64,000 nucleotides of DNA from the NCBI RefSeq assembly GCF_029962835.1, contig NC_080584.1, forward strand, positions 81,558,862 to 81,622,861, written 5' to 3'. The DNA is from Magnolia sinica. Taxonomy: Eukaryota > Streptophyta > Magnoliopsida > Magnoliales > Magnoliaceae. This document shows positions 33,533-45,000 of this stretch, in pieces. A model generated the notes under the pieces. That model was not told where the DNA came from, searched no databases, and saw nothing but the letters and a program-made list of their open reading frames with translations. Position 1 is the first letter of the stretch, and every line of letters begins with the position of its first letter. The translations under genes were made by a program, and so were the position numbers.

Positions 33533-34286
33533 TAGAGGTGTACACGAGTTGAGCTGAGCCGAGCTTTGCCCAGCTCGTGCTCGACTCGGACAGCTTGAGT
33601 CTCAGCTCGTACTCAGCTTAGCTCGGCCTTCGAGCTTGGAACGGCAACTTGTGCTCGGCTCGGCTAGCAACTCGGTCCAGTTCGAGCCGAGTTCGAGTTG
33701 AGTTTTTGAGTCGAGTTCGAGTTCAAGTTTTCAAGCCGATGGTTGTTGGTCGGATGAGTTCGGCTGGCCAGTGGTCGCTAGTCGGATGTGTTCCACTACT
33801 CAAAAGGACGATACTTACCGGAAAAAATGGAAGAGTGGAGGAGAGGACTCACTTTGGGAGAGGTGATCATCCGGATAGACGCTAGAAGAAGAAATTTCGC
33901 CTGTCGATAGAAAACGGCGAAAGTATTGTATGAACGGACGGTCGATTTGGGTGAAAGGGAGGGAGAAATGGGTTAAGGTCGGGCGATTTGGGCGATTTGT
34001 GCAAAAGGGAGGGAGAAATGGGTTAGGGTTGCTAGGTTGGGCGAAATGGATAGGGTTGGGCGAATGAAGTTTTTTTAATTAAAAAAATCCTTATATATTC
34101 ACTTAAAACTCAATCTGAGTCAAGTCCGAGTCGAGCTAGGTCCAGCTCAGACTCGACTTGAAATATTCCAAGTTCCCAAAAAATAGCTTGACTCGGTTTG
34201 AACAGAGTTTCGATCCGAATTAAGTTGAACTTTTTCGAGCCGAGTCAAGCTAGTTACGGAGTTAACTTTGCTCGTGTACAGCTCTA
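33533..34286. mobile_element. hAT-like non-autonomous element in the unit 4 promoter
   Basis: The ends TAGAGGTGTACACGAG and CTCGTGTACAGCTCTA are inverted. Flanks GTTACATC (33525-33532) and GTTACATT (34287-34294) form an 8-bp duplication with one mismatch. Unit 3 shows the empty site (TTGGTTACATTTCTTTATGG near 26021). The interior is rich in GAGTTCGAG-type motifs plus a unique GC-richer stretch (about 33740-34060). Confidence 0.85.
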
Positions 34287-34408
34287 GTTACATTTATTTA
34301 TGGAATGACTTTATGGGATGATTACGATGTCATATAAACGAGCACCGCGGTGAGCCCGCATGTGGTACAACCAGTATGTGATCATTTCTGGTTATTACTT
34401 AATATTAC

Positions 34409-34815
34409 TAGGGTTGTTAATGGGCCGGGTAGTCCCAATAGGCTTTCGTCTTGAACCATATTCGGCTGGGTTTGAGGTGGTCTATCAGGCCCAATGGTTA
34501 GGCTCAAGCTTAAATCAGGCTAGATTGGGCTTAGCTCCACGAAAGCTCATAAACTCAGCATGACGAGATGGATACTTTCTAAGCCTAATTTTCTTTCTCT
34601 TCTTTCATTCTTTCTCTGACAAATGAAGTGCACCAAAATATCATTTATCCATGGATATTTAGGGATTGTGGTGGACTTGAGCCGGGCTCTGTGTAAATGT
34701 CCCGGGCTGAACTTAGGCTAGAATGTTTCAGCCCGTTATAGGGCATAGATTTAGAATTACAGGCCAGGCTTGGACAAACCCGGTCCGGACCTAACCCGGC
34801 CCATTGACAGCCCTA
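34409..34815. mobile_element. hAT-like element shared by units 3 and 4 (unit 4 copy)
   Basis: The ends TAGGGTTGTTAATGGGCCGG and CCGGCCCATTGACAGCCCTA are inverted. Flanks AATATTAC (34401-34408) and AATATTGC (34816-34823). Same position and family as 26118-26554. Confidence 0.83.
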
Positions 34816-34851
34816 AATATTGCCTACGTATCGGCTATGACTCCGCCAGAG

Positions 34852-34860
34852 TATTAAAAG
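34852..34860 (+). promoter_or_regulatory. TATA-like core of F-box copy 4
   Basis: TATTAAAAG followed by TTCTCTTGTG, about 317 bp before the ATG. It shows the undisturbed form of the promoter that is split in copy 2. Confidence 0.5.
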
Positions 34861-35168
34861 TTCTCTTGTGCATTTTTTTTTTCTAAGCACCAACGATTCA
34901 GGGCATTTTCTCTTCTCCTCCACTTTCCTTAAGACCCAAATCCATAAACTCAGGGTTCCAGCAGGGCCGTTGATCTCCACAGCGCTATTGAATCAGGTTT
35001 TTTGGGTAAGCATTCAATTTCGAAAGATTCTTCCTTTACAGATCAATCTGATTAAGCGGATTTTCGCAGCATTAGATTCTTCAAACCCCACATCCAATTA
35101 GACCGAACTAGTTGAATCCATACCATCTAGTTTGAGAATCCTAACATTAGTTTTAGAAGAAGAAAGCT

Positions 35169-37455
35169 ATGGAAAAAAGCGATGACAGAATCAGCAAACT
35201 ACCCGATGACATCCTTCATTCCATCCTTTCCATGATGCCGATGAAATTCATCATAAGAACAAGCATTCTCTCTAGGAGATGGAGAAAATTGTGGAAACAC
35301 ATCTGGGCTTATGCCACTGCTCTCGATTTGGGTGCTGAATTCGCGTCTGGCCAAACTCCAGAAGAATTCGTGGCTACTGTTAATCGATATTTACAACTCC
35401 ACAAAGGCAAGGAGATCCAGATTTTTCGGCTCCCATACATTCCATGCAATCCGTCAGATGCTGAGAAATGGGTTGAATTCGCAGTAGAAAAAGGAGTAAA
35501 GGAGCTTGACATCAACTTCTCTCAATCTTTTGAGGAAAGTTAGCTTTGTAAATTGCCAAACTCCCTCTTTAGTTGTGATTCTATAACTCATTTAAAATTG
35601 AGTCACTGTGATTTCAGGCCGCTTTTGAATTTCAAAGGTTGCCTTACCTCAAAACTCTCCACCTAAGCCATGTTACAGTTACAGATGCCCTGTTTGAAAG
35701 CATGATTTCAAATTGCCCTCTTATGGAGGAATTGATTTTAATGGATTGTCATGATCTGACTCATATCAAGGTCTCCGCTCCGGATCTTCCACTTAAGAGT
35801 TTGATAGTTGAATTATGTTGGGATGCCAATGAGATTGAGATTTTTGCTCTGAACCTCCGATCATTACGTTTCTCTGGTGATTTTATTCCTATGTATTTCG
35901 AGAACATTTCGAGTTTGGTGGATGTCCTTCTTCGAGGCATTTGTAGCCACGATCACGATCTTGGGAAAGATTGTATCACTGTTTTGCACCATCTTGAACA
36001 TGTTAAGATTCTGACATTGTTTTCTGGCTCGCTTGAGGTATATGTTCTTTCTTACTCTTCTATAAAATTCTTAACAGTTTTGATTTGTGCCATAGAAACC
36101 TTTACAAGCGTTCATAGGATATTGATCCACACCAGGTGGGCCCCACCTCGTAGATGGCCTGGCTGAAAATCAGTCCGTTGGACCGTAAGTTGGGTTTCAA
36201 ATGTATGAAAAATTGGAGCAGTTCAAAAAAATAAAAAATAATAAGAAGAAAGAAAACAAATATATGAGAGGGAGAGGGAGAGGAGAACAATGCTAGTAAG
36301 TGGAAGGGCCTGAATTTTTTGGTGAGGTCATCTACTCAGTGGGACGTGCCTGATGTATGGTGTCTAGAGGTTTGGGTTAGGCATGGCATAATAATAATGG
36401 TATTTTTGTGTTACTAAAGTCTTTCTTTTGATCTGCATAGTATGTAGGTTTAGTAGAGGAATATACACCTGAAGATTTGCCTATTACATTCCACAATTTG
36501 CTAGAATTGCAGCTATTGATGGAATGTTATCATCGACGTAGCTTTCTGGCCTGCATCTATAGCTTCTTCAAAAACTGTCCATGCCCTTGTCTAATGAAGC
36601 TTTTCATTGAAGTAGGTCTTCATATGCTCACACTGTAATTTCAGTTCCCATTTAATTTCTTTGAAAAGTTTCAGCTGACATCCTAGCCATAAATGAGATG
36701 GGCTTTACTTACAGATTAACCTGCTGCAAAAATCAGGCCAAACAATTCATTACACGGGCCACAGATGTACATTGTTTATTCTTTCTTAGTTGTCATCAAG
36801 GGAAAAATACAATGGCGGAAAAACCCAATTGACAATTAGTGGTTGGCAGTCCTGCAACACCAATCACCTCTTCATGGCTTTGATTTCATCAAAGCATCAT
36901 GGGGCACACCTCATGCATGGCTAGGCTGTGCTTTTTAGTTTCACAAATCTCTCAGAGTTGATGGTTTATTCTTTCTTTTCTTTCTATGTGAATTTGAAGT
37001 TTCTGCCCATTGACGACCCCTCTCAAAGTGACTACCAATTCGAGGAACTGCTGGCAGAGGACACTCCGGACATTGTGTTTGATAATCTGAAGGTGATAAA
37101 AATGAATGACTTTACAGGACTCAAGGATGAAATGCAGTTGGTGAAATTTTTCTTAGAGAATGCTATTGGGCTAGAGTATTTGGTTTTGGTAGCTCCTCAC
37201 AAAGCTGTCTGTGACATTGCGAAGGATTCTGCATTGGAGTGTAAATCTGACTTTGCATCAACGCGTTTTCTTCACAAGAATCCATTGATGTTGTCTGAAT
37301 CCGCCGACACACCATTGGATCTTCTTTGCGAACGGCTATTTATCTTAGTGAAGGCATCATCATCAGAAACTCAGATATTAATATGTGACTATTCGGACTA
37401 CAATGGTCTTTTAGTCCCCACACATAATGGTCTTTTAATCCCCATACATACTTGA
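35169..37455 (+). pseudogene. F-box/LRR/FBD gene copy 4, recently inactivated
   Basis: Exon equivalents are 35169-36037, 36441-36611 and 37000-37455. Splice sites, the F-box start (RISKLPDDILHSILSMMP), the LRR part and the FBD part (DIVFDNLKVIKMNDF) are all preserved. However, a Lys codon has become TAG at 35541-35543, and one base is lost near 35640 (GGTTGCCTTACC, against GGTTGCCCTTACC in copy 3), shifting the frame. Exon 2 has one extra codon. With only two lesions visible, loss was recent. A 124-residue product with the F-box and a short linker could still be made. It would bind SKP1 but lack target-binding repeats; that is inference. Confidence 0.85.
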
Positions 37456-39565
37456 GACTGACGAGGGGTAGCTTTGTGGCAATAGAGTATATTTTCTTAG
37501 TTTGGTCTGTAAATTGGGGTTTGGTGATTCTACATGAATGCTTTGCATTTGATCGCACAATCCAAGCAGTCGACTTTTCCACACGGGATTCTCAGTTGGG
37601 AGAATTTGTTCTGTTGCATAATCCTGTGTGTGGACCTTCTAAAAAAATGTCCCGAATTCTCCAGTTGAAGAGATTTTTGGCACACGGCCCACTTGCAGGA
37701 GGACACAACAGAACAATGATCTGGATTACCCAACCATGGGCCCCCTTCTCAGAAATGAAAACTCAAGTTTATTGAACAAAGCCCACCTAATGAACTGCTC
37801 AGATCTTGTACAAGCGTTCTGTATAAGCACAGAGAATAGCAGTCTACAGTAGGTCGCGCAACAAAAGGATTTGAGTGGAGATATCTTTAATCTTTCATCC
37901 TGTTTGTTTCATTAATTACCACGGCAATGTAAAGGAAATGTGCGATGATTATAAATTGCTCTACCTATCTCCTAGCAACATTTGTATTTGACCAATTATT
38001 CCCGTGAATGGTTTATTGGCAGTAAAATTGCAATGAAGATATTTTTACATTAATGCCAAACATTACTAAAATACATTGATATTATCATTTGCATTCGAGA
38101 TTTTCACGGTAATATTATGAACACGTGCAATGATCACAATTTCCTTTACATTTAATCGATGATTCCTATGTTTGGTTGACACTATTTTTTTTTTCCATTA
38201 ACAGGATAATTGGCAAAACAAATAGGCCCTAGTCTAGAAGAAGCCTAACAATCTCTACCTCAACTTACATCTAATCGACCAACCATTTTCCCAGTCCTTC
38301 CTAAATACATACATTCCTTACAATTCCTTGCATGCTTCCATACTACAATTCCACCACCTTACATACATTCCTTACAATTCCCTTGCATGCTTCCATACTA
38401 CAATTCCACCACCTTACATACATACCTCCAAGACAAAAGCAAAAGATCCAATTTCATCACAAGTTCTTGAAAGTGGAGATGGCAAATCATTTTTGGGCCA
38501 AAATAGGGAGTGCAAATGCCAATCCTTTTGAAGATGGCGTGTGCCTTTAATATTCATTTCAGAATTTTCAATATCACCAGGCATGTTTGGCTACCACTTA
38601 AAAATGAGTTGATCACATTCTAGATACTAGTAATCATTTAATAGGACGTGTTTGGTTACACTCTAATCATGAAAAATCATGATATTTCATGATTAATCAA
38701 TCTAATTTGGTATGAATTTTTATGAAATTTGGTACCATGAAAAAATTGTAGAGATTGCAGTTTATATCAATTGTTTATTATCGAAGATTATTTCTAATCC
38801 TTATATCAAGCCGTCCATCATGTGAAACTCTTACTGTTCTCTTCGGCACCCAAAACAGTTGATCTAGAATTAGAATTCAGGTGGGCCTCACCATGTAAAA
38901 TCATCCCTCAAACCTATAAATTGTGGCCCACCTGAGTTTTGGATGTCTATTATCCCAGTCTGATGCATCTTATGAATGGATTGGATGGAATATCAAAAGA
39001 CAATGGGCCCCACACTGGAAGGTGTTTAATGGTGGGCGTCCCCATTCCAATGTTTCTTGTGCTATGCCCTACTTGAGTTTTGGATCTGCCTCTTTCTTTT
39101 TTTCCTTTTTTCTTTTTTTTTTTTCCTTTTTTTTTTTTTTGGCTTTTAAGGAAAATAGGAGGGGGAACAAATGATTGAGGAAGTGGGTGTCATCAACACA
39201 TCACAGTGGGCCCCACACATTGATTCCTACGGTAAGATCAACTTAGAAGGAAATGATATTTGGTATGGTCCTGATGGATTGGGTGAAGTACTTGGGCCCT
39301 TTCTCAGCTCAAACCCCTTTGTACCTCACCGGTGAATTTCCTGGTGATTACAGGTGGGACACTGCTTGATTATCAGATGACTCGGAACCATTTGCTAGGA
39401 ACAAAGCTCTTTACGTAATTTATGCTCTTCTCTTACATTAAGTGGTTGTAATCGCCTATTAATTATTAATGACATTTTCAAAAATTACTTTTGTGTTCTT
39501 GCACTGAGCTAAATCACCAATGTTATCTTTGGACTCGGAAAATTTTCAAGTATCATTGATCTAAT
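37456..39565. other. Downstream block of unit 4, no gene
   Basis: Colinear with the downstream blocks of units 2 and 3 but lacking the part equivalent to about 29600-30350. Near 38300-38430 a short direct repeat doubles CTTACATACATTCC-like and ATGCTTCCATACTACAATTC sequence. A T-rich stretch lies at about 39093-39140. Confidence 0.65.
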
Positions 39566-40039
39566 GGAGATCAGGTGGTGGGCCCCACCTGTAAAACACT
39601 CCAACCAAGATCAGATGGTTGCAAGTTGACCCATACTGGAATTTGGTTTTGTCAGAGCAAAGCAGAGAACTACTCAATAAAACACTCCAATCTTTGCTAC
39701 AATGTGATTAGAATTATGATGATAGTGATAATGACAATTAGTTAACGAAAGGTCTTGAGTTGTCTTGGGTTGGTCCATTGGGGAACCAAGCAAGTCCTTG
39801 ACTCGACCGATGTGGAAACAACCTCAAATAAGATCAAACAAAGCAATAGGAAATGATAAAATACAAGCAACCACTGAAAACATGCAATTTCATAGAAAAC
39901 CCTTACGAAAAAAAAAAAAAATCACAGCACAAAGCGACAAACAAATCTATTATGAAAACAAATTATAAGATATGGAAGCAACTCACGTGTAAAAACCCTT
40001 GTATCTATAAACAGAATCTCATTCAAAACCCTACCTTCT

Positions 40040-41330
40040 CTTTAGAATAAGTTTCTAACAACCTTAATCCCATGTTATACCCATATATATAGTGATATAC
40101 CCAGAATAGGAAACAAATTGCATAATTACCCAAGGCTAGGCACACCGTCAATTTAAGCATCGGTTGATCGACATCGCCCGAGCTATCCTCGATTGATTAA
40201 TGACCACATGTTCGAGCGACCGAACATTCTTAAAAGTATCCAGAGAGCAAACTTATTTTTTCTGATTTATCTCGATTGATTGAGCCTCCAAGTTCGATCA
40301 ACCGAACTTGTCCAAAACTGTCCATAGACCAATTTGTTTAAATCTGGGGCTTCTCAATTGATCAAGACAGACGCTCAGTCGATCGAAATCCATTGTTTCT
40401 AGATAGATTGAAGACATCCAATTAACAATCTCCACCATGGCTTCAATCATCATGCTCCACAGTTCCATCCTCCATCTTTAATCATCTCTATCATAGTAAC
40501 AACATCGTCGTCACATTTCGTGCACACTTTGTCTTCGTTCATCATTTTTTTTTTAGCCCAGAAAAGTCGAGCAAAACCTGAACTTCTATGTACGAACTAC
40601 TTTTGTAAGCATATCTATCGGATTCATACTCGTGTGGTTCTTCTCAAGAGTAACACCACCTTCCTCAAGCATCTACCGAATAAAGTGATGAAACACATTA
40701 ATATGCTTAGTCCTGGAATAGTACACCAAGTTCTTTGCCAAATTGATCGTGGTTTCACTGTTACAATCTCCAATTAAAGCCCCAACTCATTCATCATATT
40801 TCTCTACCAAACAACTTCCTTGAACGCCCTCATCATCGCCATATATTCCGCTTCGATTCTAAAAAGGGTCACCATAAACTGAGGCTTCAACATTTAACTA
40901 ATCGCTTCACTCACTAGTACAAACAAGTAACCAAAAGTCGACCTTCTATTGTCTAAGTTTCTTACGTAATCAGAATCCACATAGCCTACTAGTTTCTCCT
41001 CAGATTTCTTGAATGTAAAGATGTAGTCCATTATACCTCGTATATAACGAAGTAGCCATTTCACTGCCTCCAAATGTTTCTTTCTAAGGTTGGACATGTA
41101 CTACTCACAACACCCACTGTATTAAAATATCCAGTCTCGTAGAGACTATGATATACATCAAACTACCAACAACACTTGAGTAGGGCACATAAGACATATA
41201 CTGCTCTTCTTTATCTGATTTAGGACACTATTTTGAAGGAAGCCGAAAGTGTAATGCATCAGATTTTCACCAACTCGAGTCTCCAAAATCCTTGGATGTT
41301 ATTATTAGAACTTTGAATAGATATGGATGA
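40040..41330 (-). mobile_element. Decayed Ty1-copia remnant (3' part with LTR piece)
   Basis: Minus-strand peptides resemble the end of copia reverse transcriptase and RNase H (about 40.5-41.25 kb), for example HLEAVKWLLRYIRG and NRRSTFGYLF. A purine-rich tract (GCCATGGTGGAGATTG read on the minus strand) at about 40428-40443 adjoins an LTR beginning TGTTAATTGGATGTC, whose body runs left through about 40040. The 5' part of the element is not seen. The fossil is old and heavily broken, with many interruptions. Confidence 0.75.
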
Positions 41331-43000
41331 TACGCGTGTCTACACTCAGAATTTCTAAAAATCTACTGTTGATGCAGAAATTTGGACGTCCTCCTTAGAC
41401 CACTTGAGACCTGTAAAAGGAGACAAAGATGGAGACCCTAGCTGTAATAGGGGACCCTCCGATGCAAAAGTCATACAAATAAGCTAGGTTTAGTAGAATA
41501 TAGGATTTTTTGGGTGTAATTTGTGTGTACCTTCACCATTGGGGATCCTCTTATTTATAACTGGAAGGGGCGGTGGCGTAGATGGCAGTCTCCCTTTTTA
41601 GTATGTGCATATTATAGAAGGAATTGTATCTTGAGCGTGTCGCGATGATCTTTCGAGATCTTCTGCAAAGATCTGAAAAAGATTATTCGATAAGATCTTT
41701 GAGAGGTCGAAATCAAAAGAAACACGTAGTAGGAGGCCGAGGTCAAGCATCTGAGGTGGCCTACGTAGCTACCTGAGGAGTAGTTTACCGACCTGTATTC
41801 TCTAGTGAGCCGTGATCGAATTTTCCTTTAACATTGAGCATGTCACTGACTTGTTGACCTACCCTTGGATGTCGTATTGGAATACTGAAACCGAGCTCCC
41901 TTCCTTGGTGGAATATAGGTGAAATCGGGGATGGACCATCCTCTTCATCTTATCGTACGGTGTAGGGCTTTCCTGAGTGTAGCAGCTCAGAATCTTGCTC
42001 CGTACTAAGTTATACTTCGAGCGGCTCTTGCCAAGAGATGATCCGAGCAACGGCTTAGAAATGGATGGGACCGTGGGAGAACTCGGTGTCTAATGGAAGC
42101 GGAGATACTTCATCTTTTGATGGTCGAGTCGAGGAATAGGTGGGTTATTGCTTTCTGGCCGTTGATGAGCTCATTGGTCATGCTTGGCACTAACTGATCA
42201 TGTGACAAAGCACAAATGTCCAGCTGACCTTTCCTTCTTGGTTAGTCCATTTTCACACATAACAGTAGTCCCCTATTTCTAAGCTTGTGCAATGGGCTCA
42301 AAAAATAAGTTGATTTGGCGAGGTCAGACTATCTTACCCGTGGGGTGCTGAGCCTGCTTACCACTAATGCAGAATAAGGTGGTAGGCGTGGGGATCGAAG
42401 CGGATCCACAATCATGGTACAGTGCACTCGAGGTAACGTGTACCGGCAGGGCACCTGTTCTGCTCCCGACCTATGGGGCGCAGACGCGTGGCATCTCCTA
42501 GGTTGTCGGGTCACCCATCGAGTGAGGGGGCTCCACATGGTCATGTACGGGTGTTGAGGAGCCTTTTTGGGTGCCGCATTAAATGCGAGCAGTCATTGCT
42601 ACGTAGTCGGGTTCCCTGTAAAAGGGGGATGCCCTAGCAGTGCAGAGGCATTTGCTTCCACTGCCTCTCTCTACTCTTGTTGCCCACCGGACTTGGCAAT
42701 TTCTAGTAAGTCAGAATCCCTTCCCTCCGGCAAGCTTTGATTCCCCTATTCTTCTCCATTTCTCATTCTCTTTCATTTTTTCTTCTGGTTGTTTCCGTTT
42801 TCCAGCCAAAAACATCTGATCTATCAGACATCCCGGATGAGCCTGCGGCGTTCCAAGACAATTTTAAGCCAGAGGACTGGGATTGGCTGGAAGGACTTTT
42901 ATGCGATCCTCCATTTGCGATTGTGATGATGAGCAACAAGGAGATTGCATCCATTCTAAGGGCGAGAGCTGTAACTCAGTCCTCTACCGAATAGGTCACA
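41331..43000. other. Unassigned repeat-like stretch
   Basis: No gene recognised. TGTTGATGCAGAAATTTGG at 41367 resembles an LTR start. A GC-richer segment at about 42310-42560 and a short frame near 42737-42994 (includes WDWLEGLLCDPPF) have no relative I recognise. The region could be an LTR or leader of a decayed LTR element. Confidence 0.3.
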
Positions 43001-44094
43001 CTACGAACTTAGCTAATCCAAACCCTACCTATTGCACACAAGAAATTTCACTACTTAATTCATTCCAAAAATACCTTTATTAATATGATAAGCTTTAGAC
43101 TGCTTGTTAATGGGCCACTAAACCCAAAACTATAAAAAGACATTTGTCTTGATGGGCTTGACGTCTATCACGGAACAAACTGTGCATATCACGTCTTGAA
43201 TCATTTAACTTGAGCTCATAAGGCGAGCACATGTGATGTGCAAATGCCCTTAGAATATGTCGAAAACTTAAGCTAAATGTCCCTGTCCAATCTTTGCCAA
43301 ACTTATGGTTTTCGGACTATTAGATCACGATCAAATTAAAGTAGTTGACCTAAGTTAATATTCTACTCATATTTGTATACTCACGACCTTGATCGAAAAT
43401 TGGTAAACGTCGAACTGACTTTTGATCATATTCGTCGATTGTCACGTCCAAATTGCGGGCAATCATAACCATTCGTAGATCATTGCTAAGGACAATTATC
43501 CTATAGTGTAAATCGACCCGTACATCTCCTAATAGGCCCCAACAGTTAGAAACGGCTTCCCATAGAGTAATTATATACCTTGTTATTATGACATTAAGCA
43601 CCCCTCTGGCACTATAAAAACTCAATTTTGGGGGCCCCCTCCATTCAATACGATTTTTCCAAGTTTATGAGAAATAGAAAAAGAGAGAAAGAAGAAGACA
43701 AAGAAAGATAGAGGGTGAGGAACTGAAAGCTTGGATTGTTTGATCCTTGCTCTCAAGTGTTGCAATTGCTGCAATAAACCTTAAGTATCATCGTTTCCTT
43801 CATTGAATCCGTTTCCCTTTGTGATCGGAAGTAAGAAAAATATCCTACCTTCCGATCTAAACTTATTTAGTGATACATTCAATAAATCTTACATAGTTTC
43901 TTTGAATTTGATTTAGGGATCGACATTTTTCCAAAACCCTAACTCTAAGAAGTCGGATATTAAGAAATCTCTTCGTAAGGTACAAACCATTCTTCTAGGT
44001 TTCATTTTATCAACCCCTGATAATGTTAGATGATGAGTTTTAGTTGACGTTATAATTTTATATGTTATTTGTACTTAAATTGCTTTATTATTAT
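43001..44094. other. Intergenic with a TATA-like and leader-like stretch
   Basis: ACTATAAAAACTC at about 43611 is followed by an A/G-rich stretch, resembling a promoter or an LTR. No convincing reading frame follows. Confidence 0.35.
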
Positions 44095-44482
44095 AGAAAA
44101 ATTCTCTAATAACCATAATCCCTTAATATATGTATGTATATAGTGATACACCCATAATAAGAAACAAATTGCACAATTACACAAGACTGCACACACCGTC
44201 AATTTAAGCATCGGTCGATCAACATCGCCCGACCTATCCTCGATCGATTGATGACTAAATGTTCGAGTGACTGAACATACCCAAAGTATTTAGAAATCAA
44301 ACTTGGTTTTTTTCGAATTATCTTGATCGATCGAGCCTCCAAGTTCGATCGACCGAACTTGTCCAAAACTGTCCAGAGACCAATCTGTTTTAGTATGGGA
44401 CTTTTTTTTTTATTAATTGAACCAGACACTCAGTCAATCTAAATTCCTTGTTTATGCACATATTAAAGACATCCAATCAACA
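44095..44482 (-). mobile_element. LTR fragment related to the 40-kb copia remnant
   Basis: Matches about 40045-40431: CACACCGTCAATTTAAGCATCGG-type sequence (shown in part), GAACTTGTCCAAAACTGTCC, and an end at GACATCCAATCAACA. It is a second, diverged piece of the same LTR family in the same orientation, about 4 kb away. Confidence 0.7.
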
Positions 44483-45000
44483 GGGTCAGGCTAGGTCAAG
44501 TTAGTATTGAGCGTAGAGGAATTCAAGTTGGGTTAGGCTAGGTCAGGTCAGTTTTCTATTAAAATATGTTTTTGGTCAAGCTAGGTGTATAGATTTTTTC
44601 CACACCATCTGTGCATTTTGCCATTTCATTTTAGGTTGGGGGCACAAAAATGAGCAGATCCAATGCTCACGTGGGCCACAAAATAGGGATTACATTCTTA
44701 TCATTGAAAACTTCTTAAATGTCACCAAAGTTTTGGATCAAGCTAATTAATATTTGTGTTTTACCTTCATCCATGTCTCTATGACCTTATGAACAAGTTG
44801 GATGAAAAATAAAGTTCACTATTGGCCCTAGGAAGGTTTCAACAGGTATCATTAACACCGCTTCTTCCTGTGGTATAGCCGACTTGAACCTTGGATCTAC
44901 CTCATTTTTTTGTGGTCCCAGCCTAAACTTGTTATTTTTATTAGGGCCACTCATGACTTGGACCATCACTGGTAAGGTAAGGATGATAGGTGAATTCATT
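44483..45000. other. Partial MITE-like sequence
   Basis: Family middle motifs (GTTTTGGATCAAGCTAA, GAACAAGTTGGATGAAAAAT, GAAGGTTTCAAC) are present from about 44630, but matching outer arms are not clear. No gene. Confidence 0.5.

Larger units (their letters stand above)
33055..39565 (+). repeat. Segmental duplication unit 4 (F-box copy 4)
   Basis: The last unit of the array. Its homology ends abruptly near 39565, after CATTGATCTAATG, where unrelated LTR-type sequence begins. Confidence 0.75.

Noticed and set aside
27082-35515. Minus-strand frames of 67-68 codons inside exon 1 of copies 3 and 4
   Set aside because: Antisense shadows of conserved F-box gene sequence.
42737-42994. 85-codon frame with a WDWLEGLLCD-like segment
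   Set aside because: No family recognised and the context is LTR-like. Kept only as part of the unassigned region.
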